A DNA stretch of 64,000 bases from Halocaridina rubra (taxonomy: Eukaryota > Arthropoda > Malacostraca > Decapoda > Atyidae). Under the pieces are notes generated by a model, which had not been told where the DNA came from, did not search any database, and was given only the letters and a program-made list of their open reading frames with translations. Within the stretch, counting starts at the first letter, position 1; the number at the start of each line of letters is the position of its first letter. A program made the translations under genes and the position numbers. The DNA lies in NCBI GenBank assembly GCA_037179515.1, contig JAXCGZ010015147.1, positions 62,001-126,000 of the forward strand, read 5' to 3'. Positions 53,589-62,690 of the stretch are shown here, in pieces.

Positions 53589-53965
53589 TGTAGTGGCATA
53601 GTGTATTTTCTTTCTTTATTTGGAGTGTTGTAGTGGTATGATATATGTCTTCTTTATTTATATATTAATTTATTTATTAATTGATATATATATATTTTCA
53701 CTTTATTTATTAATAATTTTTGTTGTTGTTCTAAACTGATCCCTTAATTTTGCTTCTTTTTGTCATAACGAACTGTACATTGTTTTGGTTTTCTGTTTTA
53801 TGGCAACACTGACTCTGTATTTGCCGCCTTTTTCGTCTGATGTGATACTTTTGGTCTGTTCATTTTCGATACATAAAAATTGCTTGAAAATAAATGACTT
53901 TTTCGTATTGTGATACCTTAAATGATATTGTGGTAGTCTTGATATCTTGTAAACATTGAACTATA
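53589..53965 (+). repeat. 5' LTR of the gypsy element
   Basis: Starts TGTAGTGGCATAG and ends GAACTATA. It differs from the 3' LTR by about six substitutions and one 2-base indel, counted by eye (roughly 98% identity). It contains AATAAA at about 53889. The exact right end is uncertain by two or three bases because the next bases (AA) equal the start of the target duplication. Confidence 0.85.
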
Positions 53966-53968
53966 AAG

Positions 53969-53986
53969 TGGTGACCACCGTAGTGA
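53969..53986 (+). promoter_or_regulatory. Putative primer-binding site
   Basis: TGGTGACCACCGTAGTG starts three bases after the 5' LTR. A TGG start matches the complement of the CCA end of a tRNA. The specific tRNA cannot be named from the sequence alone. Confidence 0.5.
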
Positions 53987-54060
53987 TAAGATATAGGAGT
54001 GACAAGATATAGGAGTGACAAGATATTTGTAATTGACAAGATAGGCCTAAGTGACAAAAT
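53984..54060 (+). repeat. Short tandem repeats in the gypsy leader
   Basis: Three to four imperfect units of about 16-19 bases around AGGAGTGACAAGATAT lie between the primer-binding site and gag. Confidence 0.75.
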
Positions 54061-54136
54061 TTCTTCAGCATCATACCGGTAGGCAAGGCCTAGGTTTCTT
54101 TCAGTATTTGTACTCCAAGATAAGCTGTCATAAACA

Positions 54137-54955
54137 ATGCCCGATTCTGATGATGATAAGTCTAGTGCTGTCAGGCACATAGCAGTGAAAGCCCCTGCAT
54201 TCATGGACACCTGCGTTTCAGGGTGGTTTTCTATTCTTGAAACTCAATTTGGCTTAGCTAATGTGAAATCCGGTGAAACAAAATTTTTCCATGTGTTATC
54301 TGCCTTGCCCCCTACTGTTGTAGAACGTGTTACCCAAGACACTTTAAATAGGAGAGACTATGATATAATTAAAGCATACCTCACAAATCTTTTTGAACAG
54401 ACCAAGCCTGAACTTTTCAATGATTTGATAAGTATTACAGTAATGCATGGCAAGCCTTCAGTTTATTTAGAAGAAATTCGCAGAACTGCTTCTAAATTAG
54501 GAGTAACAGATGACCTAGTGAAACATAAATTCTTGCAAGCAGTTCCCAGTAGTATTTCGGCAGTTTTAGCCTCTCAGCAAAATATGGATTTACCAGCTTT
54601 AGGCAAGCTTGCAGATGAACTAGTTGTATTTTCTCAAAATAATAATAGGGCTAAGCCCATCAATGTTGTTGATCAGTCGTCAGTTTCTCGTCAAGCTAGT
54701 ACATCCCAGTATGTATCAATTTCCAAGAATCCACCGGTAGGCCTAGGAGTGCTACCATTCCATCAAAATCAACGTCCAAAAGTTTGTCGTGCCCATTTAT
54801 ATTTTGGAACTCAGGCTAAATGGTGCAAGCCGTGGTGCCAATGGCCGAATAAATCTCAAAATATCCAGATGAAGGATTCTTCTAGAGCGCCGTTCCCAGC
54901 ATCAACGTCTAGGTCCTCGTCGCCCACACGGAATTTTCCTAGTTCGGAAAACTAA
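54137..54955 (+). CDS. Gag polyprotein of the gypsy element
   Basis: 272 residues from an ATG at 54137. The N-terminal half follows the common arthropod gypsy Gag pattern: AVKAPAFMDTCVSGWFSILE, then GETKFFHVLSALPPTVVERV, then DLISITVMHGKPSVYLEEIR and KHKFLQAVPSSISAVLAS, ending with LADELVVF. A zinc-binding segment near residues 219-235 reads CRAHLYFGTQAKWCKPWC (C-X2-H...C-X3-C), the variant knuckle of this family. Ser/Pro-rich C-terminus. Gag forms the particle that packages the element RNA. The frame ends TCG GAA AAC TAA; the protease frame lies -1 to it and is open from 54943, overlapping the gag end. Confidence 0.85.
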   Translation: MPDSDDDKSSAVRHIAVKAPAFMDTCVSGWFSILETQFGLANVKSGETKFFHVLSALPPTVVERVTQDTLNRRDYDIIKAYLTNLFEQTKPELFNDLISITVMHGKPSVYLEEIRRTASKLGVTDDLVKHKFLQAVPSSISAVLASQQNMDLPALGKLADELVVFSQNNNRAKPINVVDQSSVSRQASTSQYVSISKNPPVGLGVLPFHQNQRPKVCRAHLYFGTQAKWCKPWCQWPNKSQNIQMKDSSRAPFPASTSRSSSPTRNFPSSEN

Positions 54956-55506
54956 TAAAGCAGACAGAAGAGAAAATTGTAGCTACGGCCACTTCTGTTC
55001 TGCCACTTCTACAGGTTGTAGCCAAAATTGGTTGTAGTGACATGGTCTTCACTGTGGATACAGGAGCTGCAGTCTCCATTATTCCATATAAGTATGTTTC
55101 AGAAATTTTATTAAGGCCAACAGCAGTTAATATTTCTACGGCCACTGGTGAGTCAATAAAAGTTTATGGTGAAATTATTCTTGACCTTGATATTCGGCAG
55201 TTGCGCCGTCGATTTAACTGGACATTTGTTGTTGCAGATGTATGTACACCTTTATTAGGTAATGATTTTCTTTGCAATTTTGGATTGTTTATTGATTGTA
55301 AGAATAAAACTTTACATGACAATATAACACAATGTTCTGTAAAAGGTGATATTGCAAATCATAATGTTTCTTATGTGATTAATAATTTGAACTATTTACC
55401 TGATTCTGTACAACAGTTATTTCAAGATTTTCCCTCACTCTTGTCCTGTGTTAAGCCTCTTACAGCTAATAATTCTTTCAAGAATTCTAATTTTTTCATT
55501 ATATAG
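54943..55506 (+). CDS. Aspartic protease frame of the gypsy element
   Basis: Open from just after a stop at 54940-54942, in the -1 frame relative to gag. The retropepsin shows FTVDTGAAVSIIP (catalytic DTGA, about 55057) and the second-half motif CTPLLGNDFL. It matures Gag and Pol. It has no start codon of its own at its open end (the ATG at 55042 lies directly before the catalytic site), so expression by frameshifting from gag is likely. It ends ATT ATA TAG, three codons after a T6C run; the RT frame is again -1 to it. Confidence 0.8.
   Translation, partial: FGKLIKQTEEKIVATATSVLPLLQVVAKIGCSDMVFTVDTGAAVSIIPYKYVSEILLRPTAVNISTATGESIKVYGEIILDLDIRQLRRRFNWTFVVADVCTPLLGNDFLCNFGLFIDCKNKTLHDNITQCSVKGDIANHNVSYVINNLNYLPDSVQQLFQDFPSLLSCVKPLTANNSFKNSNFFII
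54946..54952 (+). promoter_or_regulatory. Candidate -1 frameshift site, gag to protease
   Basis: G GAA AAC in the gag frame, immediately before the gag TAA. It resembles the X XXY YYZ slippery heptamer but is imperfect in the first three bases. The protease frame is -1 and open at this point. Confidence 0.4.
55491..55497 (+). promoter_or_regulatory. Candidate -1 frameshift site, protease to RT (T TTT TTC)
   Basis: In the protease frame the bases read AAT TTT TTC, with a T before, giving U UUU UUC, a canonical -1 slippery heptamer. The protease stop TAG follows after two codons, and the RT frame is -1. A simple one-base indel in the T run is the alternative. Confidence 0.45.
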
Positions 55507-58244
55507 ATACAGGGAGTTCTCCTCCGACATTTGCTAGATGTCGTCCGTTGGCTCCAGACAAATATTCTGCCGCCAAGGAAGCATTTAAGCAGTTGTTGGA
55601 TATGGGTATTGTACAACCCTCTAAATCACCTTGGGCTTCACCCATTCATTTAGTTCCTAAACCTAAGCCAGGAGAGTGGAGAGTATGTGGTGATTTTAGG
55701 CAACTTAATACTTTGACCAAGCCAGATAAATATCCTTTACCACATATTAGTAGTGTGTCATTAAAGCTTTACAAGAAAAAGATATTCAGTAAAATTGATT
55801 TGTTAAAAGCCTATCACCAGATCCCTATGAATCCTTCAGATGTTGAAAAGACAGCAGTAACCACACCCTTTGGGCTATTTGAATATTTATATATGCCTTA
55901 TGGTCTTCGGAATGCCCCTGCCACTTTTCAACGTTTGATGGACAATTTATTTAGAAACCTTGATTTTGTATTTATTTACCTGGATGATATTCTGATATTT
56001 TCAGAGAATACAGAAGAGCACAAGAAACATTTGTCTATAGTATTTGAAATCCTAAGCTCTAATAATCTTAAAATTTCCATTGATAAATGTGAATTCTTTA
56101 AAAATGAAATAGAATATTTAGGATATTTGATCACTGCTAATGGTTTAAAACCTGGTTCTCATAAACAGACAGATATTGTTGATTTTCCTAAGCCAGCAGA
56201 TTCTGCTGCCTTACGTAGGTTTATAGGAATGCTCAATTACTATAGACAAATGGTACCGCATTTTGCTGATGTTGTATATCCTTTGACCGAATTAATTAGA
56301 TTACAACCTAAATCTAAAGAACTAGTATGGAATTCAGAAGCAGAATCTGCCCTTGTAAGTGCTAAAGAGTCACATAACAATGCTTGTACCATTGCATATT
56401 TCACTAGTAAGTGTAATTCTCCACTGCATCTGGTGACTGATTGTTCCCAAGTGGCAGCTGGAGCTGCGTTACACCAAATTCAGGACGGTAAATTTGTCCC
56501 TATTGAATTCTTTTCAAAGAAATTATCAGAAACTCTGAGGTGTTATTCTACTTTTGACCGAGAACTGCTTGCTGCGTATCTGGCTGTACTAAAATTTAAA
56601 CATGTAATTGAAGGACGTGAAACCATTTTATTTACTGATCATAAACCCCTTGTTTTTGCATTTAAGAATCCTCATACAGCCAAGTCAGATAGACAGCAAC
56701 GATATTGGTCTTTAATTAGCGAGTATATATCAGATGTTGTACATATCAAGGGTGCAGATAATATTGTAGCAGATTGTCTTTCCAGACCATTACCTGTATC
56801 TTCTGTCTCAGTGGACTTACATGATTTAACCAGTATAGCTGAGAGCCAATCCACTGACACAGAAATTCTTAATTACAAAGAGAGATTGAAAATTTTCAAA
56901 ATTCAGAATCATGACTTATATTGTGACGTGTCAACACCCCATCCAAGACCATTTCTTCCCTTAGCTTGTCGTAAATCAGTATTTCAACTTATGCATAGCA
57001 TTTCACATCCAGGAGTCAAAGGTACGTTGCGCCTTATCAAAGCTAGGTACTTTTGGCCTAATATGGATCGAGATATTCGAAGTTGGACTAAAGAGTGTAC
57101 TTCTTGTCAGCAAGTTAAAGTGCACCGCCATACCCGTGCTCCTATTACAAATTTTACAGCACCATTTGTACATTTAGATATTGTTGGTCCTCTCCCACCT
57201 AGTAAAGTCCCTGGTCAGTCTTTTACAGCACCAGAACAATACGTTCTTACCTGTATTGACAGATCTACTAGATGGTTGGAAGCCATCCCCATCACAGATA
57301 TTTCTGCTACCACTGTTGCTTTTGCTTTTATTAAAGGTTGGGTATCTCGTTTTGGAGTGCCATTATATGTTTTTAATGATAGAGGTGCTCAGTTTGAATC
57401 TGCATTATTTCAGCAACTTTCCTCTATAATTGGATTTCATAGACTGCGTACCACTTCATATCACCCTCAATCCAATGGCATGGTTGAAAGACCACATAGA
57501 GTATTGAAAGTATCTCTGATGGCACGTAAAGATGATTGGCTTGCTTCTTTACCAATAGTACTTTTAGGTTTAAGATGTGTCCCCACAGAGTCTGGAGTTT
57601 CTCCATTTACTTTGGTGACAGGAAGTATGCTACTTAGTCCTAAAATCATGGTAACAACTGAAATTCCTTCTTTTGCACAACAAAAAGAAATTGTCACTGA
57701 ATTTGTATCTCGAATGCGTAAATTAGATTTTTCTGAATCCTCTTATGGATACCTTCATTCATCCTCTGTTAAACCTTATGTTCCAAAAGATCTTGAATCA
57801 TGTACACATGTTTGGGTTAGAGTGGATCGTGTACGTCGCCCTTTAGAGGCTCCCTACTTTGGTCCACTTGAAGTTGTGGAACATGGTGATAAATATTTTA
57901 TTCTACGTCAGCTTTCTGGAAATTTAACTACTGTATCTGTAGATAGATTGAAACCTGCCTCAATACCAAAAACTATCAGTTCTAATGAGACAGAACCTAC
58001 TGTAAATAATGATTCTGTGCCAGAAGCTGTCAACTCTGATGTGATTGAACCAAGTGTAAATAATGATTTTTCTGATTCTAATTCCACAAATGACACAGAT
58101 TCTGATACATTAATTCCTAGTAGTGCATCTATTCCTGAAAATATTGATAACAAAGATGTTATTGAAGAGAAAATACCTCAATCTGTTGTTACGAAATCTC
58201 GTCGAGTTAGATTTAATCGTAACCCTGATTATGTATATTATTAA
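55497..58244 (+). CDS. Pol: reverse transcriptase, RNase H, integrase of the gypsy element
   Basis: About 915 codons without a stop, no ATG at the open end. Residues counted from the TTG at 55548: RT with KIDLLKAYHQIP (D84) and YLDD at 144-147; RNase H with TDCSQ (D298), DRELLAAY and TDHKPL. Integrase has an HHCC finger (H483, H487, C517, C520) and catalytic D544, D611 and E647 (35 residues between the last two). The C-terminal segment VWVRVDRVRRPLEAPYFGP with VSVDRLKPA is typical of arthropod gypsy integrases. Residues before D611 read FND rather than the usual TD. It copies the RNA and inserts the DNA. All catalytic residues are present. Confidence 0.9.
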   Translation, partial: HYIDTGSSPPTFARCRPLAPDKYSAAKEAFKQLLDMGIVQPSKSPWASPIHLVPKPKPGEWRVCGDFRQLNTLTKPDKYPLPHISSVSLKLYKKKIFSKIDLLKAYHQIPMNPSDVEKTAVTTPFGLFEYLYMPYGLRNAPATFQRLMDNLFRNLDFVFIYLDDILIFSENTEEHKKHLSIVFEILSSNNLKISIDKCEFFKNEIEYLGYLITANGLKPGSHKQTDIVDFPKPADSAALRRFIGMLNYYRQMVPHFADVVYPLTELIRLQPKSKELVWNSEAESALVSAKESHNNACTIAYFTSKCNSPLHLVTDCSQVAAGAALHQIQDGKFVPIEFFSKKLSETLRCYSTFDRELLAAYLAVLKFKHVIEGRETILFTDHKPLVFAFKNPHTAKSDRQQRYWSLISEYISDVVHIKGADNIVADCLSRPLPVSSVSVDLHDLTSIAESQSTDTEILNYKERLKIFKIQNHDLYCDVSTPHPRPFLPLACRKSVFQLMHSISHPGVKGTLRLIKARYFWPNMDRDIRSWTKECTSCQQVKVHRHTRAPITNFTAPFVHLDIVGPLPPSKVPGQSFTAPEQYVLTCIDRSTRWLEAIPITDISATTVAFAFIKGWVSRFGVPLYVFNDRGAQFESALFQQLSSIIGFHRLRTTSYHPQSNGMVERPHRVLKVSLMARKDDWLASLPIVLLGLRCVPTESGVSPFTLVTGSMLLSPKIMVTTEIPSFAQQKEIVTEFVSRMRKLDFSESSYGYLHSSSVKPYVPKDLESCTHVWVRVDRVRRPLEAPYFGPLEVVEHGDKYFILRQLSGNLTTVSVDRLKPASIPKTISSNETEPTVNNDSVPEAVNSDVIEPSVNNDFSDSNSTNDTDSDTLIPSSASIPENIDNKDVIEEKIPQSVVTKSRRVRFNRNPDYVYY

Positions 58245-58345
58245 TTTGTATTTTTATATCTATGTCTCCACATATATATTATATATCTATATTTTCTATT
58301 ATCAGTGTTAAACACTAATGTACTCCTGTACTGGCAGGGGAGTGT

Positions 58346-58720
58346 TGTAGTGGCATAGTGTATTTTCTTTCTTTATTTGGAGTGTTGTAGTGGTATGATA
58401 TATGTCTTCTTTATTTATATATTAATTTATTTATTAATTGATATATATATTTTCATTTTATTTATTAATATTTTTTGTTGTTGTTCTAAACTGATCCATT
58501 AATTTTGCTTCTTTTTGTCATAACGAACTGTACATTGTTTTGGTGTTCTGTTTTATGGCAACACTGACTCTGTATTTGCCGCCTTTTTCGTCTAATGTGA
58601 TACTTTTGGTCTGTTCATTTTCGATACATAAAAATTGCTTGAAAATAAATGACTTTTTCGTATTGTGATACCTTAAATGATATTGTGGTAGTCTTGATAT
58701 CTTGTAAACATTGAGCTATA
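58346..58720 (+). repeat. 3' LTR of the gypsy element
   Basis: Starts TGTAGTGGCATAG directly after a purine-rich GGCAGGGGAGTGT and ends GAGCTATA. It is nearly identical to 53589-53965. Confidence 0.85.
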
Positions 58721-58723
58721 AAC

Positions 58724-58895
58724 CTTCCCTTTTTGGCCCGCAAGTGGGATAAGATTTGTTGATTGAAAGTGGTATTCGCTCTTGAAGGCGAATGGACTTT
58801 CCTATTTTGGCGCAGAGGTGGGGTGAAATTTGCTTATTATTGGTGGTATTCGCTCTTGAGGGCAATAGGACTTTCCTATTTTATGGCCCGCAGGT
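58724..58895. repeat. 74-bp imperfect tandem repeat at the gypsy insertion site
   Basis: GGTATTCGCTCTTGA occurs at 58771 and 58845, each followed by GGACTTTCCTATTTT and a GGCCCGCA/GGCGCAGA block. The right flank of the gypsy element is a partial unit, and the left flank (about 53565-53588) resembles the complementary part of a unit. Confidence 0.7.
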
Positions 58896-59089
58896 GAGGT
58901 TGTGAAAATTGTAAAGATAGTGGAAAACATAAGTGTTCAGTTGAGGATTATTAGTTTACATCAAACAATTTAATGAATTCCTGTTTTGGTGATGAAAGAG
59001 AGTTATTACATAGTTATCTTGGTGGAGGGTATTGACTGATGATATTCAGTAGACTGTTCATATAGTTGTTTGTTGCTAGTCTGATTATG
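58896..59089. other. No gene seen; probable 3' UTR edge of the I-type LINE
   Basis: A non-coding stretch between the tandem repeat and the first recognisable LINE codons on the minus strand. No tail repeat is obvious. Confidence 0.4.
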
Positions 59090-59151
59090 GAGCTAGCAAC
59101 ACGAAGGGCAATTGGATCTTCGCTGGATGTTGCGGGGGCACCAGTTTTCCA

Positions 59152-60467
59152 TCAAATTTCTGAAAAGGAATCGCATTCGAGGATGTAGTGGAACAGTGGA
59201 TGTGGTGAGACTGCCTGGTAGAAGGTGCATTCCCTGATGATATCATCCACTATTCGCCAGGTGCACTTGTTCCCGAGTCTCAGATGGTACACATTGCCTG
59301 CCGTGCTTCGTCGAAGGTTCTTAGGCAGGGTGATTCGCTGAAGATCAGTGGTGGCTTTGTACCACCAGGTGGGGGGGAACCAATGTCTGTGCACAGGTTG
59401 TGTTTAGTTATTAAGACGCTAAGGAGTGACTTGGTGGCTTTGGTTTTCATCTGTTGAATCCCAGGAGGCAGAGATATTTGGATTTTTGCTCTAAGAGTGG
59501 CTTGCTTGGCGGCTTGATTGGCTTCCTCATTTCCCTTGATGCCAATGTGGCTGGGAATCCATGCAAGAGTGATGGCTTTTCCAAGGCTGGTTGTCCTGTG
59601 GTAGTGGCTGAGAATGGTGGTGATGATACGTACATAGTCTCTGAGGAGGGCTTCTTGATGGCCTGTAAGGTGTCTTTAGAGTCAGAGAGAATTAGGGCAT
59701 GGTCAGCTCCTTACTGGGTGAATAAGTCGAGGGCGTTGGCTATGGCAACAAGCTCAGTCTGGAGCGATGAGCTGGAGTTTGACAGTCTCCAGGATTGGAC
59801 GTGGTTTCCAGTGGTGAAGTCGGCAGCTGAGGCTCCAGTTTCTTGATTTACTGAACCGTCAGTGTAGAAGACTTGAGAGTTCGGCCTGCTCCAGCTCTGA
59901 ATTTTGTCCTTGTATATGTTTTTAAGGACAAGCGGGTTTACCAAGCTTTTGGGGTTGTCAGGGAGCTCGATCTTCATGTCGAGTGGTTGGTCATTCCATG
60001 GGGGTGGGAATCAGTATTCAGGAAGCAGAGTGTCCTGTATCTTGGCTAGGATGTCCTCCCTGACTGGCAGTGCTTTCAGGCCAGCGCAGACCTTGGCTGC
60101 CCAGGTTCTAGGATGGTGGTCCGGGTGGCGTTTGAGGGGTAGATGGAGATTTGTTCCAGAAGGGCATTTATGTTGGGCAGTGGTGGTTTTGGCCACAAAG
60201 AGGGTCAGTCTTTGCTGCGCTCTGAGTTTGAGTGGCATGAGTCCCGATTCCATCTGGATGTTTTCTCTCTTGGTCCACTTGGGGGCTCCTAGCATGGTAC
60301 TCATGGCGTTGTTTTAAATGACTTCTATCTTGTCCCACTGTTGGTCTTTTAGTAGCCAGAGTGAGGGACAAGCATAGTCTATGAGGCTGCATATGGCTTG
60401 TACAGAGAATCTTTTGAGGACATTAAAGGATGCACCATCATAGAGGCCCGACATCCGATGAAGGACC
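59152..60467 (-). pseudogene. LINE ORF2 C-terminal half with RNase H (I-type)
   Basis: 60304-60011 is the post-RT region (MSTMLGAPKW, then WAAKVCAGLKALPVREDIL), ending at a TGA where tryptophan is expected (EY*FPPPW). 59977-59711 holds the RNase H start (VFYTDGSVN, catalytic D) and the glutamate motif LQTELVAIANAL. After a stop, ILSDSKDTLQ (D) follows at about 59685. The last motif, SHIGIKGNEEANQAAK (about 59570-59510), is in a different frame. 59394-59152 gives the C-terminal zinc-like part (RLRLGNKCTW, ILECDSF). RNase H removes the RNA strand after reverse transcription. Confidence 0.75.
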
Positions 60468-60469
60468 GC

Positions 60470-61163
60470 TTATCGCTGGCTACATTTGTCGTGCAAGTGT
60501 TGAATTTCAGGTCCAAAGGTTAGTTTGCCATCGAGAATTGCACCCAGGTATTGGTCCTTGGTAACCCAGTCCTTAGGCTCGTTACCTATGACCAGATTAG
60601 TGTCTGGTCTCCACTGGTGGATGGGAAGGGCCTTGGTTTTGCGAGCATTGATTTTAACTCCGAGGGAGATTGAGGCTTGGTGAATCTTGGTGAGGCAGCG
60701 CTGGGTCATTTTGGAGCTTCTGTCACCTATTGTGACGAGGGCAAGGTCATCCACATAATTGAAGAGTTTGGTTCCATGTGGTAGTGCTATGTCCATGAGT
60801 TTTTCCATGAGACTATTAAAGAGGAAGGGGCTATGGATTCCATCTTGGGGGGTCCCATTTTCATGGCTTTTGTAGGTGGAGTAGTGCCCTTCTACTTGAC
60901 TCATGCACTACAGTTTTGTAGACTGCTTGATCCATGAGAGAAGGGTTTCCTTTGATCTGGTTTGCAACGAGAGCTGAGAGTATCGCTGGCACATTGGCTA
61001 GTTCAAAGGCCTTCTCTAGGTCTAGGAAAATGATGTATCCATGGCAGTTGTTGATAAATGATAGCATGGAGGCCATGCATTCTGAAGTTCCTAAGCCAGG
61101 CTGGTAGGCAAACATGTTTTCTGGGAAGGGTGGGCATTTCCAGCGGACTCTATTAAGTACCAT
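60470..61163 (-). pseudogene. LINE ORF2 reverse transcriptase (I-type)
   Basis: 61163-60861 contains FAYQPGLGTSECMASML and IIFLDLEKAFELA (motif A, catalytic D). A frame change near 60900 leads to 60904-60470, with NGTPQDGIHSPFLFN (motif B) and LFNYVDDLALV (motif C, both aspartates), then KINARKTKAL and YLGAILDGKL. The active-site residues survive, but the frame is broken on both sides. The stretch 61164-61486 has no long frame but carries RT-start sequence on the same strand. Confidence 0.8.
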
Positions 61164-61486
61164 CTTTTCTGCCGTCTTGCTCAGGCAACTTAGGAGGGAG
61201 ATGGGGCGAGGGTTGTCAGGGTCCTGTGATTTTGAGATGGGTTGAATGTCTGCTCTGTTCCATGAGGCTGGTCTGATTCTTCATGTGTATGTTGAATTGA
61301 TCAGAAAGAGCAGAGCAAGCTCCCCTTGGGGCCCCATATTTTGAATCATTGTGTATGTGATTCTATCAGCACCTGGGGTTGTGTTCTTAGAGCTTTTGCT
61401 TACTCTTAGTAGCTCAGTCAGAGAGAAGGGGGCATCTGTTTCATCTTCAGTGTTGATGGCTTCTATTTCTTCCCATCTTGCCGTGG

Positions 61487-62690
61487 TTAGGTCCTGAAAG
61501 TTGTTCTGGTGGTGATGGGGAGCTGGTTGGAGCTTGCTCTTTCCGCGAATTTAACGGAGAGTTTTTCTGCTGCCCTGCTAGGATCCCTGTGGGGAATGGT
61601 TTTATGAGATTTACCTTTAGCAAAGGAGTTAATGCTCCTCCACATCTGACCCACAGAGGTGTGAGCATCTAGGGTGGAACACCACTCTAGCCATTTTTTC
61701 CTCTTAATGTTGCGTGTCTGTTCATGGATATGTTCTTTGACTGCCTGGAGAGTGCGGTAGGAGTCTTCAGTGCGACGTTTTCTGTGCATTTTCCGGATGA
61801 CGTTGAGCCGGTGATTGAGTTCTTTAACTCTGTCACAGTAGTACCATCTGTCCCGATGAGTGGTATGTGGTGGTTTACAGAGGGGGATGGAGGAGTTTGC
61901 TGCAGCTTGCAGGGCATTGACTAGCTCAGCCTTTGCTTGGTCGATGTCTATGGATGGTGTGTAGGCTGAAAACCAATTACTGAGGTGCTCCTGGAATCGG
62001 CCCCTATTGACCTTCTTGAAATTCCATCGAGGGGGAGGAGCAGAGAGTTGGAAGATTTCAGGAATTGGCAGTGTGAGATGGATCCCGTAGTGGTTGCCTG
62101 TGACCAGGGGATGAACTCTCCATGTGGCGTCTTGCCTTAGGGAGTTGGAGACAAAGGTGAGGTCCAGTATTCCACCTCTGTCATGAGTTGGCTCATGATT
62201 GTTGAGAAGGGAGATGTCTTCTTGGTCGTCCAGCAGGCTCATGATGTGTCTGCCAGCAGCACAGGGGTACTCATACCTGAATCTTGGATGGTACGCGTTG
62301 AAGTTGTCTCCTATTCCCAAGTCACAATGCCTGGCTAGACCGAAGAGGGTAGTCAGGTCTAAGCCACCATCGTGTTGTCTGTAAATTTTGTACAGATCTA
62401 TGCAGCTGCCCTGAAGTTTGATGTTAACAGTGAGGACGCAGAAGACAGGTCGGCTTATTTCCTTGGCTAACAAGGTTTTCTTGATGAAGGTGGCGCTGCC
62501 TCTGTTCTCCCCTGGAGACCAGTGCTGGTACAATCCTTTGTATCCTGAGATTTTTGGAGTTTTGCTCTGTGCACAGGGTTTCTTGAACCATGATGACATC
62601 TATGTTGTCAGCCTTGGCAATGCCATCAAGATGTTGTACCTCGTGTCTGAGACTCTGGGCGTTCCAGTGTAGGATCTCGATATTAGACAT
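61487..62690 (-). pseudogene. LINE ORF2 endonuclease and linker (I-type)
   Basis: ORF2 starts at the ATG at 62690-62688: MSNIEILHWNAQSL (the WNA motif), then DVIMVQETL (catalytic E). A frame change near 62545 leads to the long block 62599-61487, with LGIGDNFNAYHPRF (GD-FNA motif with one extra residue), RGGILDLTFVSNSL and a GNHYGIHL segment in place of SDH. An arginine-rich linker (RKMHRKRRTEDSYR, NIKRKKWLEWCSTLD) precedes RT. The enzyme nicks target DNA to prime reverse transcription. Confidence 0.8.

Larger units (their letters stand above)
53589..58720 (+). mobile_element. Ty3/gypsy LTR retrotransposon, nearly intact
   Basis: LTRs at 53589-53965 and 58346-58720, a primer-binding site after the 5' LTR, gag, protease and RT-RNase H-integrase frames, and a purine tract (GGCAGGGGAG) just before the 3' LTR. 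The candidate 4-bp target duplication is AACC at 53585-53588 and 58721-58724. Domain order is the standard gypsy one (Gag, PR, RT, RH, IN), in contrast to the element at the left of the window. No env frame. Coding frames have no stop codons other than those at frame changes, so this copy is young. Confidence 0.9.

Noticed and set aside
53589..53967. LTR ending at 53967 with TATAAA rather than at 53965
   Set aside because: The AACC target duplication and the flanking repeat favour an end at TATA, but two or three bases remain ambiguous.
59454..60317. Plus-strand frames across the I-type LINE (also 61478-63600)
   Set aside because: Recognisable RT, RNase H and endonuclease motifs are all on the minus strand.
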